A stretch of DNA of 64,000 nt from Phyllobacterium myrsinacearum (GCF_002980555.1 NZ_PVBT01000008.1:1-64000), one strand, 5' to 3'; positions 29,446-38,698 are shown, counted from the stretch's first letter. Notes: generated from the sequence alone by a model not told the origin. Program-made: numbers and translations.

Positions 29446-30735
29446 ATGCGACTTGGCGGACGCCTGCAGGCGGCAATCGAAGTACTGGACGATATTGAGA
29501 CCCGCAAACGCCCGGCTTCCGATGCGCTCAAGGATTGGGGACTGTCGCACCGCTTTGCCGGTGCCGGTGACCGCGCGGTCATCGGCAATATCGTCTATGA
29601 CGCCTTGCGGCGCAAATTGTCGCTTGGCTGGCGGATGGACAGCAATGCGGCCCGTCATATTGCCTTCGGCGTGCTCCTGTCCGATGCCGAGCTGGTTATC
29701 GATGAGATCAATGCTGCGCTGGACGGCGATAAGTTTGCACCTGCACCGCTTGAAGCCGATCGCATGGCCATCTGGCTGGAGCGTGACCTCGCGGCTGCAC
29801 CCGATCATGTGCGCGCCGATGCACCCGAATGGTGTGTACCGCATTTCCAGGCGATTTTCGGCGAGGCCTGGGTGGCTGAAGCTGCTGCCCTCAGCGACCG
29901 CCCTCCGGTCGACCTGCGCGTCAACACGCTGAAGGCTGATCGCGAAAAGGTACTGAAGGAACTGGTTCGCGCCGGAGCCAGCGCCGCGCCGCTGCTGGAA
30001 ACGGCCGTCCGGGTGCCGCCGCTGCGCGCCATGGGCCGTCATCCGAACGTGCAGGCGGAACCGGCATTCCAGCGCGGGCTTTTCGAAGTGCAGGATCTCG
30101 GCTCGCAGATCGCCGCCAAACTCAGTGGCGCCAGGCCGGGCGAACAGGTGCTCGACTACTGCGCCGGAGCTGGCGGCAAGACGCTGGCGTTGGCGGCGCA
30201 GATGGGCAACAAGGGGCAGATTCACGCCTATGACGCGGAACGTGCCCGGCTTGCCCCCATTTTTGACCGGCTGAAACGGGCAGGGGTGCGCAATGCCCAG
30301 GCCCACGCCAATTCCAGCGAACTCACCCCGCTTGAAGGCCAGATGGATCTCGTGCTGGTTGATGCGCCTTGCACCGGTTCCGGCACCTGGCGGCGCAGGC
30401 CGGACGCGAAATGGCGCCTCAGCGAGCAGCAGCTGGAGCGGCGCGAGGTGGAACAGCGCGAGGTGCTTGACGCGGCCAAGGCCTATGTGAAGCCGGGCGG
30501 GCGGCTGGTCTATATCACCTGTTCGCTGTTTGCGCCGGAAAACGGTCAGCAGGTCGCCGCCTTCCTGCAGGCAAACCCTGATTATGCCGCGGCCGATACC
30601 CGCCCCATGTGGCAGGAAGCGGTCTCGGCAAGCGATGGTCTCGGGCCCTTGTTCAAGGATGGCAATACGATCCTGTCGCCGCTGTCGACATCGACAGACG
30701 GCTTCTTCATTTCTGTTCTCAGACGCGAGAAATAG
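29446..30735 (+). CDS. RsmB/NOP-type rRNA cytosine-C5 methyltransferase
   Basis: 429 residues. SAM motif I is VLDYCAGAGGKTLALAAQM. The two catalytic cysteines of m5C RNA methyltransferases are in DAPCTGSGTWRRRPD (motif IV) and YITCSLFAPENGQ (motif VI). The N-terminal 140 residues are helical, as in RsmB (NusB-like). Likely 16S or 23S rRNA m5C modification; the exact target base is not decided by sequence. It opens a run of same-strand genes with tspO and the nucleosidase. Confidence 0.9.
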   Translation: MRLGGRLQAAIEVLDDIETRKRPASDALKDWGLSHRFAGAGDRAVIGNIVYDALRRKLSLGWRMDSNAARHIAFGVLLSDAELVIDEINAALDGDKFAPAPLEADRMAIWLERDLAAAPDHVRADAPEWCVPHFQAIFGEAWVAEAAALSDRPPVDLRVNTLKADREKVLKELVRAGASAAPLLETAVRVPPLRAMGRHPNVQAEPAFQRGLFEVQDLGSQIAAKLSGARPGEQVLDYCAGAGGKTLALAAQMGNKGQIHAYDAERARLAPIFDRLKRAGVRNAQAHANSSELTPLEGQMDLVLVDAPCTGSGTWRRRPDAKWRLSEQQLERREVEQREVLDAAKAYVKPGGRLVYITCSLFAPENGQQVAAFLQANPDYAAADTRPMWQEAVSASDGLGPLFKDGNTILSPLSTSTDGFFISVLRREK

Positions 30736-30778
30736 CGGTACAACCATCCGCGACATTGTCCGCAGGAAAGGTTCTACC

Positions 30779-31237
30779 ATGTCCCGGTCCGTAGGGTTTC
30801 TCTTGTTTCTCGTGCTGACTGTCGGTGGCGGGCTTGCCATCGGCTATATCACGCTGCCGGGCGAGTGGTATGCCGGGCTGGTCAAGCCTTCGTTCAACCC
30901 GCCGAACTGGATTTTCCCGCCGGTCTGGACGATTCTGTATGTGCTGATCGCCGTCGCCGGCTGGCGGGTGTGGGATCGCGACTTGACCTCGGCCCAGCAG
31001 TTCTGGTGGGCGCAGCTCGTCCTGAATTTCCTCTGGTCGCCGGTGTTTTTCGGCTTTCAGCAGATGGGCGTGGGGCTGCTGGTGATCGTGCTGTTGCTGA
31101 TCTCGATCATCGGCTTCATCCGTGTCGCCTGGGAGCCCGAACGGCCAGCCGCGCTGATGTTCATTCCCTATCTCGTCTGGGTGGCGTTCGCCACGCTTCT
31201 CAACGTGTCGCTTTACCTGCTCAATCCGGTGTCCTGA
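30779..31237 (+). CDS. tspO: TspO/MBR-family tryptophan-rich sensory protein
   Basis: 152 residues, five predicted membrane helices, rich in Trp. Family hallmarks: WYAGLVKPSFNPPNWIFPPVWTILYVL near the N-terminus and WAQLVLNFLWSPVFFG. TspO binds tetrapyrroles and influences stress and pigment regulation in alphaproteobacteria. AGGAAAGG precedes the ATG at 30779. The stop is one base from the next ATG, so it is translationally close to the nucleosidase. Confidence 0.93.
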   Translation: MSRSVGFLLFLVLTVGGGLAIGYITLPGEWYAGLVKPSFNPPNWIFPPVWTILYVLIAVAGWRVWDRDLTSAQQFWWAQLVLNFLWSPVFFGFQQMGVGLLVIVLLLISIIGFIRVAWEPERPAALMFIPYLVWVAFATLLNVSLYLLNPVS

Positions 31238-31238
31238 C

Positions 31239-31883
31239 ATGAGCTTGCCCTATGATCTGGCCGCTATTGGCGGCAAACAGGTGCTGTTCGTCATGGCGGT
31301 GGATGCCGAATATGGTGCACATCTGCAGCGGCTGTTCCGGCCGCTGATGACCGGCGTCGGTCCGGTGGAGGCGGCGGTCAGCCTTGCCGCCAATCTCGCG
31401 GCGCTGGAACAGAGCGGCATTGTGCCGGACCTCGTTGTATCGCTCGGATCAGCCGGCTCGCGCACGCTGGAGCAGACCGAAGTCTATCAGGCAACAAGCG
31501 TCTCCTATCGCGACATGGATGCCTCGCCGCTGGGCTTTCCCAGGGGGGGAACACCGTTTCTCGATCTGCCGGTCACCGTGCCTTTGCCGCTACGCATCCC
31601 CGGCGTGAAGGAAGCGTCGCTTTCAACCGGCGCGAACATCGTCTCGGGCAGTGCCTATGACCGGATCGATGCGGATATGGTTGAGATGGAAACCTTCGCC
31701 ATATTGCGCGCCTGCCAGCGTTTTGGCCTGCCGTTGATCGGGCTGCGCGGCATTTCCGATGGTGCAGCCGAACTGCGCCACGTCGGTGACTGGACCGAAT
31801 ATCTGCATGTGATCGACGAAAAACTGGCGCAGGCCGTGGAGGCCATGGGCCAGGCGCTGGAGACCGGAGCGATCACGCTATAA
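31239..31883 (+). CDS. 5'-methylthioadenosine/S-adenosylhomocysteine nucleosidase-like protein
   Basis: 214 residues of the PNP/UDP-phosphorylase fold. It has the nucleosidase features: GVGPVEAAV, LVVSLGSAGS, VEMETFAILRACQRF with the ribose-binding Met-Glu, and the catalytic Asp in GLRGISDGAAE. MTA/SAH nucleosidases cleave adenine from MTA and SAH in sulfur salvage. The ATG lies one base after the tspO stop. Substrate specificity beyond the fold is inferred. Confidence 0.85.
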   Translation: MSLPYDLAAIGGKQVLFVMAVDAEYGAHLQRLFRPLMTGVGPVEAAVSLAANLAALEQSGIVPDLVVSLGSAGSRTLEQTEVYQATSVSYRDMDASPLGFPRGGTPFLDLPVTVPLPLRIPGVKEASLSTGANIVSGSAYDRIDADMVEMETFAILRACQRFGLPLIGLRGISDGAAELRHVGDWTEYLHVIDEKLAQAVEAMGQALETGAITL

Positions 31884-31938
31884 TTTTTTCGATTTTCTTA
31901 TTGTATATTTTATTGATACTGAAAAGTGATATCATTAT

Positions 31939-32164
31939 ATGGGTCTCAACCGGAAGCATCGGGCGACGCTTGCCGCCATTTTCGCCGAACCCGTCCGGGC
32001 TGGTATTCATTGGCGAGATTTCGGAAGGGCAGGGCTCGCGCGTTCGTATCGCCCTGAATGGCATTCGTGCGGTGTTTCATCGACCCCATCCGCAAAAGGA
32101 AACGGACAAGGGCGCGGTGAAATCAGTGAGGCGCTTTTTGCTGGAAGCGGAGATAAGACCATGA
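31939..32164 (+). pseudogene. hicA: HicA toxin gene with frameshifting internal deletion
   Basis: The frame from the ATG at 31939 encodes a HicA N-terminus (RKHRATLAAIFAEPVRAGIHWRD), then runs out of register. The rest of HicA is in another frame: EISEGQGSRVRIALNGIRAVF, HRPHPQKETDKGAVKSVRRF. Compared with usual HicA, about ten residues (the W-x-DIEALFVALGA part) are missing exactly at the sequence GGCGAGAT, which can be read both as W-RD and as the GAE of the second part. This suggests a deletion between short repeats. The intact toxin cannot be made. The old stop codon overlaps the hicB start as ATGA, typical of a coupled toxin-antitoxin pair. Confidence 0.8.
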
Positions 32165-32490
32165 GCACGATGCATTACAAAGGCTATGAAGCGGTTATAG
32201 AATACGATGAAGAGGCCGGCCTTTTCCACGGCGAGGTTATCAATCTTCGCGACGTCCTTACCTTTCAGGGAACGTCCGCGGCAGAGCTGAAGCAAGCGCT
32301 TGCCGGCTCCATCGAAGATTATCTGGCGTTTTGCGCCGAGCGTGGAGAGGAGCCGGAAAAGCCATTTTCCGGGCAGTTTGTCGTGCGTGCCGAACCCATT
32401 CTGCACAAGGCCATTTCCAGTGCCGCGCGCCGCGCCGGGGTGAGTCTCAACAAATGGGTTGTCATGACGTTGGAGCGGTCGTTGCGTTAG
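32161..32490 (+). CDS. hicB: HicB-family antitoxin
   Basis: 109 residues. The N-terminal partial RNase H-like domain is typical (MHYKGYEAVIEYDEEAGLFHGEVINL, FQGTSAAELKQALAGSIEDYL), and the C-terminus carries a ribbon-helix-helix DNA-binding segment (ISSAARRAGVSLNKWVVMTLE). The ATG at 32161 overlaps the former hicA stop. Because of the hicA deletion the frame is also open from 31939, so a 183-residue HicA-HicB read-through product is possible. The antitoxin itself looks intact. Confidence 0.9.
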   Translation: MSTMHYKGYEAVIEYDEEAGLFHGEVINLRDVLTFQGTSAAELKQALAGSIEDYLAFCAERGEEPEKPFSGQFVVRAEPILHKAISSAARRAGVSLNKWVVMTLERSLR

Positions 32491-32619
32491 AGGTTCGGAC
32501 GCGAACAAACACCACAACACAAGGATGATTCCTTCCAAATTGTGAACAAATGCAATTGGCATCCGCGTGTGGTGGAGTGACCCATTGCATCGACTCGGCA
32601 ATTGCTTTAAAGGCCCGCC

Positions 32620-34182
32620 ATGAACACACCCACTCATCCCGATACAATCCTCATCGTCGATTTCGGCAGCCAGGTAACGCAGCTGATTGCACGCCGTGTG
32701 CGCGAAGCTGGTGCCTATTCCGAGATCGTTCCTTTCCAATCCGCTGACGAAGCATTCCGCCGCATCAAGCCGAAGGCGGTCATTCTGTCCGGCAGTCCGC
32801 ATTCCACCGTGGATATCGGCAGTCCGCGCGCGCCGCAGGCCGTGTTTGAATCGGGCATCCCGGTTCTCGGCATCTGTTATGGCGAGCAGACGATGTGCGC
32901 GCAGCTTGGTGGCAAGGTCGAGAGCGGCCATCACCGCGAGTTCGGCCGCGCCTTCCTCGACATTCAGGAAGAGTGCGCCCTGTTCGACGGCATCTGGGCC
33001 AAGGGAACACGGCATCAGGTCTGGATGAGCCATGGCGACCGCGTGGTCTCCATTCCCGACGGTTTCAAGGTTGTCGGCACATCGACCGGCGCGCCGTTCG
33101 CGGCCATCGCCAACGAAGCCAAGAAATTCTATGCTGTGCAGTTCCATCCGGAAGTGGTGCATACGCCCGACGGGGCCAAGCTCCTGCAGAATTTCGTGCA
33201 CCGCATCGCCGGCATCAAGGGCGACTGGACCATGTCCGCCTATCGCGAACAGGCCGTCGCTGCGATCCGCAAGCAGGTTGGCGACAAGAAGGTGATTTGC
33301 GCCCTCTCGGGCGGCGTTGATTCCTCCGTCGCCGCCTTGCTGATCCATGAAGCCGTTGGCGATCAGCTCACCTGTATCCTCGTCGACCACGGCCTCATGC
33401 GCAAGAATGAGGCAGCCGATGTCGTCTCCATGTTCCGCGAGCATTACAACCTGCCGCTCATTCTTGTGAACGCGCAGGATCGCTTCATCGATGCGCTGGA
33501 AGGCGAATCCGATCCGGAGAAGAAGCGCAAGACCATTGGCCGCCTGTTCATCGAAGTGTTCGAGGAAGAAGCCAAGAAGCTCGGCGGCGCGGATTTCCTC
33601 GCACAGGGAACACTCTATCCCGACGTGATCGAAAGCGTTTCCTTTACCGGCGGTCCGTCGGTGACGATCAAGTCGCACCACAATGTCGGCGGTCTCCCCG
33701 AGCGCATGAACATGCAACTGGTCGAGCCGCTGCGTGAGCTGTTCAAGGACGAGGTGCGCGTGCTTGGCAAGGAACTCGGACTGCCCGATTCCTTCATCGG
33801 CCGCCACCCGTTCCCCGGTCCCGGTCTTGCCATCCGCTGCCCCGGCGGCATCACCCGCGAAAAGCTGGAAATTTTGCGCGAAGCCGATGCTGTTTATCTC
33901 GACGAAATCCGCAAGGCGGGTCTCTATGACGTGATCTGGCAGGCTTTTGCCGTGCTTCTGCCGGTGCAGACTGTCGGTGTCATGGGCGATGGCCGGACCT
34001 ACGAGTTCGTCTGTGCCCTGCGCGCCGTGACCTCCGTCGACGGTATGACGGCCGACTTCTATCACTACGACATGAGCTTCCTCGGTCAGGCTGCCACGCG
34101 GATCATCAATGAGGTCAAGGGCATCAACCGCGTCGTCTATGACGTCACGTCAAAGCCGCCGGGGACGATCGAGTGGGAATGA
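32620..34182 (+). CDS. guaA: GMP synthase (glutamine-hydrolysing)
   Basis: 520 residues. The class I glutamine amidotransferase domain has the catalytic Cys in GICYGEQTM (C86) and His-Glu in FHPEVVHT. The ATP pyrophosphatase domain has the PP-loop SGGVDSS (from S230), followed by the dimerisation domain ending GTIEWE. It makes GMP from XMP. The upstream 130 bp contain an imperfect dyad around 32538-32557 but no purine riboswitch that I can recognise. A strong terminator follows. Confidence 0.97.
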   Translation: MNTPTHPDTILIVDFGSQVTQLIARRVREAGAYSEIVPFQSADEAFRRIKPKAVILSGSPHSTVDIGSPRAPQAVFESGIPVLGICYGEQTMCAQLGGKVESGHHREFGRAFLDIQEECALFDGIWAKGTRHQVWMSHGDRVVSIPDGFKVVGTSTGAPFAAIANEAKKFYAVQFHPEVVHTPDGAKLLQNFVHRIAGIKGDWTMSAYREQAVAAIRKQVGDKKVICALSGGVDSSVAALLIHEAVGDQLTCILVDHGLMRKNEAADVVSMFREHYNLPLILVNAQDRFIDALEGESDPEKKRKTIGRLFIEVFEEEAKKLGGADFLAQGTLYPDVIESVSFTGGPSVTIKSHHNVGGLPERMNMQLVEPLRELFKDEVRVLGKELGLPDSFIGRHPFPGPGLAIRCPGGITREKLEILREADAVYLDEIRKAGLYDVIWQAFAVLLPVQTVGVMGDGRTYEFVCALRAVTSVDGMTADFYHYDMSFLGQAATRIINEVKGINRVVYDVTSKPPGTIEWE

Positions 34183-34220
34183 TTTAACCCACTTAGCTAC
34201 CCGTGCTTGACGAATTTTTC

Positions 34221-34262
34221 AAAGCACCGTCACGGCCATAGAGGCGCGCGGCGGTGCTTTTT
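34221..34262 (+). terminator. Rho-independent terminator of guaA
   Basis: AAAGCACCG pairs with CGGTGCTTT, enclosing a GC-rich inner hairpin, followed by TTTTGC. It begins 38 bases after the guaA stop. Confidence 0.75.
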
Positions 34263-34341
34263 GCTTTGACCCATTGAAAAAAGAAATTTGCCGCTGCGCC
34301 CGGCCCGTCGCGCTTGACGATATCTATTTAGTGATGCTATG

Positions 34342-34356
34342 TACTGGTAGTCAGTA
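34342..34356. promoter_or_regulatory. Candidate PadR operator
   Basis: TACTG-N5-CAGTA, a perfect 5 bp dyad, embedded in a broader TGCTA...TAGCA repeat. It lies 28 bases before the padR start, where a PadR repressor would bind to control its own operon. Confidence 0.45.
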
Positions 34357-34383
34357 TAACTTAGTAGCATGAAAAGGTCTTCC

Positions 34384-34713
34384 ATGAGTAAACAGATGAC
34401 GGAGATGCTCAAGGGCACGCTGGAGGGGATCATTCTTGCGATCCTGTCCGCGCAACCTGCATACGGCTACGAGATCACGGCGCGGTTGCGGGAGCAGGGC
34501 TTTTCCGACATCGCCGAAGGCACGGTCTACGCCCTGCTCGTCAGGAACGAGCAAAAGGGTCTCGTCGACGTCGAGAAGGTCCCGTCCGAGAAGGGGCCGC
34601 CGCGCAAGGTGTATTCGCTCAATGCGCGAGGGCAGGACTATCTCGAAGAGTTCTGGAGGACGTGGAGTTTCCTCACGGAACGGCTCGAACAACTGCGCAC
34701 AGAAAGGAAATAA
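34384..34713 (+). CDS. PadR-family transcriptional regulator
   Basis: 109 residues from the ATG at 34384 (AAAGG six bases upstream; the ATG at 34369 has no ribosome binding site). A short PadR: LKGTLEGIILAILSAQPAYGYEI, then the winged helix with AEGTVYALLVRNEQKGLV and the wing GPPRKVYSLNARGQDYL. It likely represses its own operon through the dyad upstream. The next gene, a DUF1048 protein, begins two bases after its stop; this PadR-DUF1048 pairing is typical of Actinobacteria and Firmicutes. Confidence 0.92.
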   Translation: MSKQMTEMLKGTLEGIILAILSAQPAYGYEITARLREQGFSDIAEGTVYALLVRNEQKGLVDVEKVPSEKGPPRKVYSLNARGQDYLEEFWRTWSFLTERLEQLRTERK

Positions 34714-34715
34714 TC

Positions 34716-35084
34716 ATGGCCAACGGATGGATTGAACAGATTACAGGCTCGATCGAGCAGAAGAAGCGCTACCGCCAGTACAAGGCGCGTGCGGAACAGC
34801 TTCCGGAGAACCATCGCACGGCGATCGCGGCGCTGGACCGGTATCTGATGTACTTCGGATCGATATCGAAGGGTGACACCCTGGTGACGATGCTGGAGGA
34901 TCTTGCTGATCTTTTCGAGCAGAGCGCGGCGAACGGAACCCCGGTGCGTGCGATCGTCGGGGAGGACCCCGTCGAGTTCGCGGAGACGTTTCTGCAGAAC
35001 TACGCTGAGGGCCAGTGGATCAACAAGGAGCGGAAACGGCTGGTCGACGCCATTGACCGCGTCGCAGGCAGCAAACCGGTGTGA
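34716..35084 (+). CDS. DUF1048 family protein
   Basis: 122 residues, all-helical in appearance, with WIEQITGSIEQKKRYRQYKARAEQLPENHRTAI-type N-terminus and AETFLQNYAEGQWINKERKRLVDAI near the end. It matches the DUF1048 family, which is nearly always encoded with a PadR regulator and has no known activity. AGAAAGG precedes the ATG at 34716. The pair may have been acquired horizontally, given where the family is common. Confidence 0.85.
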   Translation: MANGWIEQITGSIEQKKRYRQYKARAEQLPENHRTAIAALDRYLMYFGSISKGDTLVTMLEDLADLFEQSAANGTPVRAIVGEDPVEFAETFLQNYAEGQWINKERKRLVDAIDRVAGSKPV

Positions 35085-35118
35085 AACCAGCACGGATTTC
35101 CGTAGGAGACACGAAGCG

Positions 35119-36342
35119 ATGCGTAATATCGATGGTGTGGTCGAGAATGGCTGGGAACTGGTGGCGGACACTTTCCGTGCCAATTTCCGGGAAGGAAAGG
35201 ACCTGGGCGCTGCCTGCTGTGTCTATGTTGACGGGCGCGCCGTGGTCGATCTGTGGGGAGGATTGGCAGACCGCGCGAAGAAGCGCCCGTGGGAACGCGA
35301 TACGGTCGTGGCCGTGGCGTCGACAACGAAGGGTGCGACCGCAATGTGCGCCCATCTTCTTGCCGAGCGCGGCCAGCTTGATCTCGACGCTCCCGTCATC
35401 CGCTATTGGCCGGAGTTCGGCGCGGCGGGTAAGGAGGAGATCCCGGTCAGGTATTTGCTCTCCCATCACGCCGGGCTGGCATATGTCGACACGACGGTGA
35501 CATTCGAGGAGGCGTGCGCCTGGGAACCGTTCATTCGTGCCCTGGAGGCACAGAAGCCACTCTGGACGCCGGGGACGGAGCATCTTTACCACGCTGTCAC
35601 CTATGGTTTTCTTGTCGGAGAGGTTGTCAGGCGCATCACGGGAAGGTCCTTGGGCACATTTTTCGCCGAGGAAATCGCCGGTCCTCTCGGGCTATCCGCC
35701 TGGATTGGCCTGCCCGAAGAGATCGAGACACGGCTTGCCCTGATCGAGGCGGCACCTTTCCCGTATAATTCCATGGAAGACCTGGTGGCTGATTTTGCCA
35801 AGCTCATGCGGCTGGACCCCGCCGTGGCTGCGGCCCTGGTGAAGGATGTCTATGGACCAGGTTCGGCTTTCATGAAGGCGGGGGCAGCGGGCGGCCTCAC
35901 CGAAGAGAATGTGCAGTCGCGGACTTATCGGGCTGCGGAGTTCCCCGCCGCAAACATGTTCACCAATGCCCGCTCGCTGGCCCGCATGTATGCGGCAACG
36001 GTGAGTGCTGTCGATGGAGCCCGTCTGCTGCAGCCCGATACGGTGGCGGCGATGTCGGTCGTCCAGACCGACCGCACGCGCATGCACGGCGTGCCGGCAG
36101 AACTGCTGCCTTACACGAAGAACCTGTTCAGAATGTCGCTGGGCTTCTGGCGCGCGACCCCGCCCATCCATGCACTGCTCGGCCCGGCGTCATTCGGCCA
36201 TCCGGGCAGCGGAGGCTCGCTGGGCGCCGCCGACCCCGAGGCTCGCGTTGGCTTCGGCTATGTCACCAATCTATGGGCAGCCGCTCTGGTCGATCCGCGT
36301 GCCATCGGGCTGACGGCGGCGGTGAGAAAGTGCCTCGGCTAG
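35119..36342 (+). CDS. Serine hydrolase of the beta-lactamase (class C / EstB) fold
   Basis: 407 residues without a signal peptide. Motif 1 is ASTTKG (S68-T-T-K71); the catalytic Tyr is probably in LYHAVTYGF (Y157); motif 3 is HPGSGGS near residue 356. This is the EstB/EstU type, mostly cytoplasmic esterases rather than true beta-lactamases. GGAG lies 11 bases before the ATG at 35119. It follows the DUF1048 gene by 34 bases and may belong to the PadR-controlled operon. Confidence 0.87.
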   Translation: MRNIDGVVENGWELVADTFRANFREGKDLGAACCVYVDGRAVVDLWGGLADRAKKRPWERDTVVAVASTTKGATAMCAHLLAERGQLDLDAPVIRYWPEFGAAGKEEIPVRYLLSHHAGLAYVDTTVTFEEACAWEPFIRALEAQKPLWTPGTEHLYHAVTYGFLVGEVVRRITGRSLGTFFAEEIAGPLGLSAWIGLPEEIETRLALIEAAPFPYNSMEDLVADFAKLMRLDPAVAAALVKDVYGPGSAFMKAGAAGGLTEENVQSRTYRAAEFPAANMFTNARSLARMYAATVSAVDGARLLQPDTVAAMSVVQTDRTRMHGVPAELLPYTKNLFRMSLGFWRATPPIHALLGPASFGHPGSGGSLGAADPEARVGFGYVTNLWAAALVDPRAIGLTAAVRKCLG

Positions 36343-36486
36343 GCGGGGCTCGCCGGCAGCCCGGATGTTACAGGTTGTATCGGCAATCGGTCAGGAGTAA
36401 GAGGAAATCGCTGGCCGTAAGGTCGCCCCTCGCGGGCATGACATGAAACCTGACCCTAGAGTTCGGCACCAGACGAAAGAGCAAAC

Positions 36487-36840
36487 ATGAACGAGTCCGA
36501 ACAGGATATTGCTGAAATAGCCAGGAATTTTGAGGCCATGGGCAATTTCATCGAGCATTTTGGCATCAACAGGGATCGGGGCGAGCGCTGCCGTTTCGAT
36601 GCCGATGTCATCTTCCAGAGCACGCGGCTGGCGCACGAACACACCCGGGTATATCTCAGTTTTCGCGACGACGATGTTTCGTCGGTGCGGTTTGCCGAGA
36701 AGGGCGAGCTCAACCCGGTCTTTGTCCATACGGAATTCCGGGTCACCTCCTCGCATATGCAGTTTGAGAACAATGAGCTGCAGATCACCGGCGCCTCCCC
36801 GAAAGTTGGCGCATATAAGGTCCGTATCATACCCTCGTAG
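36487..36840 (+). CDS. Hypothetical protein (117 aa)
   Basis: A 117-residue acidic, soluble protein. It begins MNESEQDIAEIARNFEAMGNF and has a beta-rich middle (CRFDADVIFQS, RVYLSFRDDDVSSVRF) and ends TGASPKVGAYKVRIIPS. I do not recognise a family. There is no signal peptide. It lies between the serine hydrolase and the convergent hybrid kinase, with only a weak ribosome binding site. Codon use looks like the neighbours, so I treat it as real. Confidence 0.6.
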   Translation: MNESEQDIAEIARNFEAMGNFIEHFGINRDRGERCRFDADVIFQSTRLAHEHTRVYLSFRDDDVSSVRFAEKGELNPVFVHTEFRVTSSHMQFENNELQITGASPKVGAYKVRIIPS

Positions 36841-36855
36841 CTGATCTGAAGAGGC

Positions 36856-38625
36856 TTAGCTGGAACGAAGCATGTTCCGCTGCACGGCTTTGTCGATAGC
36901 GGCCTGGAGCGCGTCGCCATCGACGGGTTTGTTGAGCATGTACAGGCCGCTCTCGGATATCTGTTTCAAGACGGACGGGGATGTGTCGCCTGTCAGCAGA
37001 AATGCCGGAACCGTATAGGTCAGGTAGGTGAACAGGTCGGCAATCGCCTCCAATCCGGTTGTACCGGCCGCCAGGCGGTAATCGGCGATGATCAGGTCCA
37101 CCGGTGTTCGTTCCGGTGCCGAAGCATGGAGCCGCATCAGCGCCGCTGCCGACTTTCCCGCATAAACCGTGTGCCCCAGAACCGTCAGCAGCTGATTGAT
37201 GGCGTCGAGAATATCCGGTTCATCATCGACCACCATGATGCAGAGCGCACCGGAAACCGAAGCCAGCCGTGCGGGGAGAGGACTAGGCGGGCGTAACGTC
37301 AGCGGCACAAGGATCGAGAACATCGAGCCGTGGCCTTCCCGTGACACCAGCCGCAAGGGATGGCCGAGCAATTGCGCCGTGCGGCGGACGATTGCCAGAC
37401 CAAGCCCCAAGCCCTTCTCGCGATCCCGCGCCGGATTGTTCAACTGGTAGAATTCATCGAACACCGTTTCCTGCTGGTCGGAAGGAATGCCGATGCCGGT
37501 ATCGAGCACCTGTATCTCGACATTTGAACCACGCTTGCGGCAGCCCAGAAGGATTTTCCCCCGGTCGGTGTAGTTGAAGGCGTTGGTGAGCAGGTTGGCG
37601 AGGATGCGCCGCAGCATCATCGGGTCGGTATAGACCCAGAGATCCCGGTCAACCAGACGCCATTCGAGATTGCGCTCCCGCGCGGTTCCGCTGAACTCGT
37701 CATGCAGATCATCGAACAAACGTGCAAGTGAAACGGGTTCTCTTGCGGTTGTGACGATGCCGGCGTCCAGGCGCGACATGTCGAGCAGGGCATTCAGCAA
37801 GCCGCTGAGATTCCCCGTGATCGATTTGACCCTCCTTGCCAGCGTGCGCGCGTCTTCGCCGCGAACGTCGCCGCGTTCGCCCAGCGTGGCCAGCGTCGAG
37901 TTGAAGAGGCTGAGCGCGTGCAGCGGCTGGCGCAGGTCATGGCTTGCCGCAGCCAGAAAACGCGATTTGGCGCGATCGGCCGCCTGCGCCCTGTCCCGCT
38001 CTTCCTTCAACTGCGCAATCAGTGTCACATTCTCAAAACGCAGCAGAACGGTCTCGACCATCGATTTGTAGGACACGCGGCTGTAGTAGAGATTGACGCC
38101 GGCAAGGCAGACAACAAACACCAGGTAGACGTCGTTGATGGCTGCTTCCGCTGTCACGGCGCGGATGGCCATGGGCAGCAGCATGGCAATCAGCGACCCC
38201 GCATAGGCCGGCGGAAAAGCAGACAGCGATGGAATGGCGCCGCATACCAGGCCGGTGAGCACGATCGTGGTGAAGGCCTGCATTTGCGGTTCTGCCGATA
38301 AAAACCCGAACCAGCCAAGCAAACCCCACAATGCGCTCGATGCCCAGGACAGGATTGTGAAGCGCCAGGCCCAGGCCGATAAAGCCGCGCCGGATTGTTC
38401 CACGCCGGATTTAGGGCGCCCGAAATAGCGTCTTGATGTCAGGACGCGGGCGATCGTCAGGCAGTAAATGCCTGCTATCCACGATAGAAGAAGCCAGTTC
38501 TCCACAAAACTCCAGAGAACATAGAGAACCGGGACTGGGATAATGAAGTTGGCAAATAAGACTGCGTAGGATTGCCGGTATAAAAGATCGATAAGATGGG
38601 GTTGTAAACGTTGATCAATTCTCAT
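36856..38625 (-). CDS. Hybrid sensor histidine kinase with C-terminal receiver
   Basis: 589 residues. The N-terminal 190 residues are hydrophobic (about six membrane helices, no large periplasmic loop), so it probably senses something in or near the membrane. The dimerisation helix carries the phosphoacceptor H229 (AAASHDLRQPLHALSL). The ATPase domain has NLLTNAFNY (N box) and DTGIGIPSDQ...KGLGLGLAIV (G boxes). A receiver domain follows (CIMVVDDEPDILDA, phosphoacceptor Asp in LIIADYRL, Lys in MLNKPVDGD). There is no Hpt domain here. The start at 38625 is the family-like Met; the ORF could begin earlier. It diverges from the LuxR-type regulator at 38699, its likely partner. Confidence 0.93.
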   Translation of the reverse strand: MRIDQRLQPHLIDLLYRQSYAVLFANFIIPVPVLYVLWSFVENWLLLSWIAGIYCLTIARVLTSRRYFGRPKSGVEQSGAALSAWAWRFTILSWASSALWGLLGWFGFLSAEPQMQAFTTIVLTGLVCGAIPSLSAFPPAYAGSLIAMLLPMAIRAVTAEAAINDVYLVFVVCLAGVNLYYSRVSYKSMVETVLLRFENVTLIAQLKEERDRAQAADRAKSRFLAAASHDLRQPLHALSLFNSTLATLGERGDVRGEDARTLARRVKSITGNLSGLLNALLDMSRLDAGIVTTAREPVSLARLFDDLHDEFSGTARERNLEWRLVDRDLWVYTDPMMLRRILANLLTNAFNYTDRGKILLGCRKRGSNVEIQVLDTGIGIPSDQQETVFDEFYQLNNPARDREKGLGLGLAIVRRTAQLLGHPLRLVSREGHGSMFSILVPLTLRPPSPLPARLASVSGALCIMVVDDEPDILDAINQLLTVLGHTVYAGKSAAALMRLHASAPERTPVDLIIADYRLAAGTTGLEAIADLFTYLTYTVPAFLLTGDTSPSVLKQISESGLYMLNKPVDGDALQAAIDKAVQRNMLRSS

Positions 38626-38698
38626 TGTTGTTTTAACTCTGGCCCGGAAATGCGAGCATGATGCACGCCGTCGGGTTTTTAACAAGAAGGTACACCTT

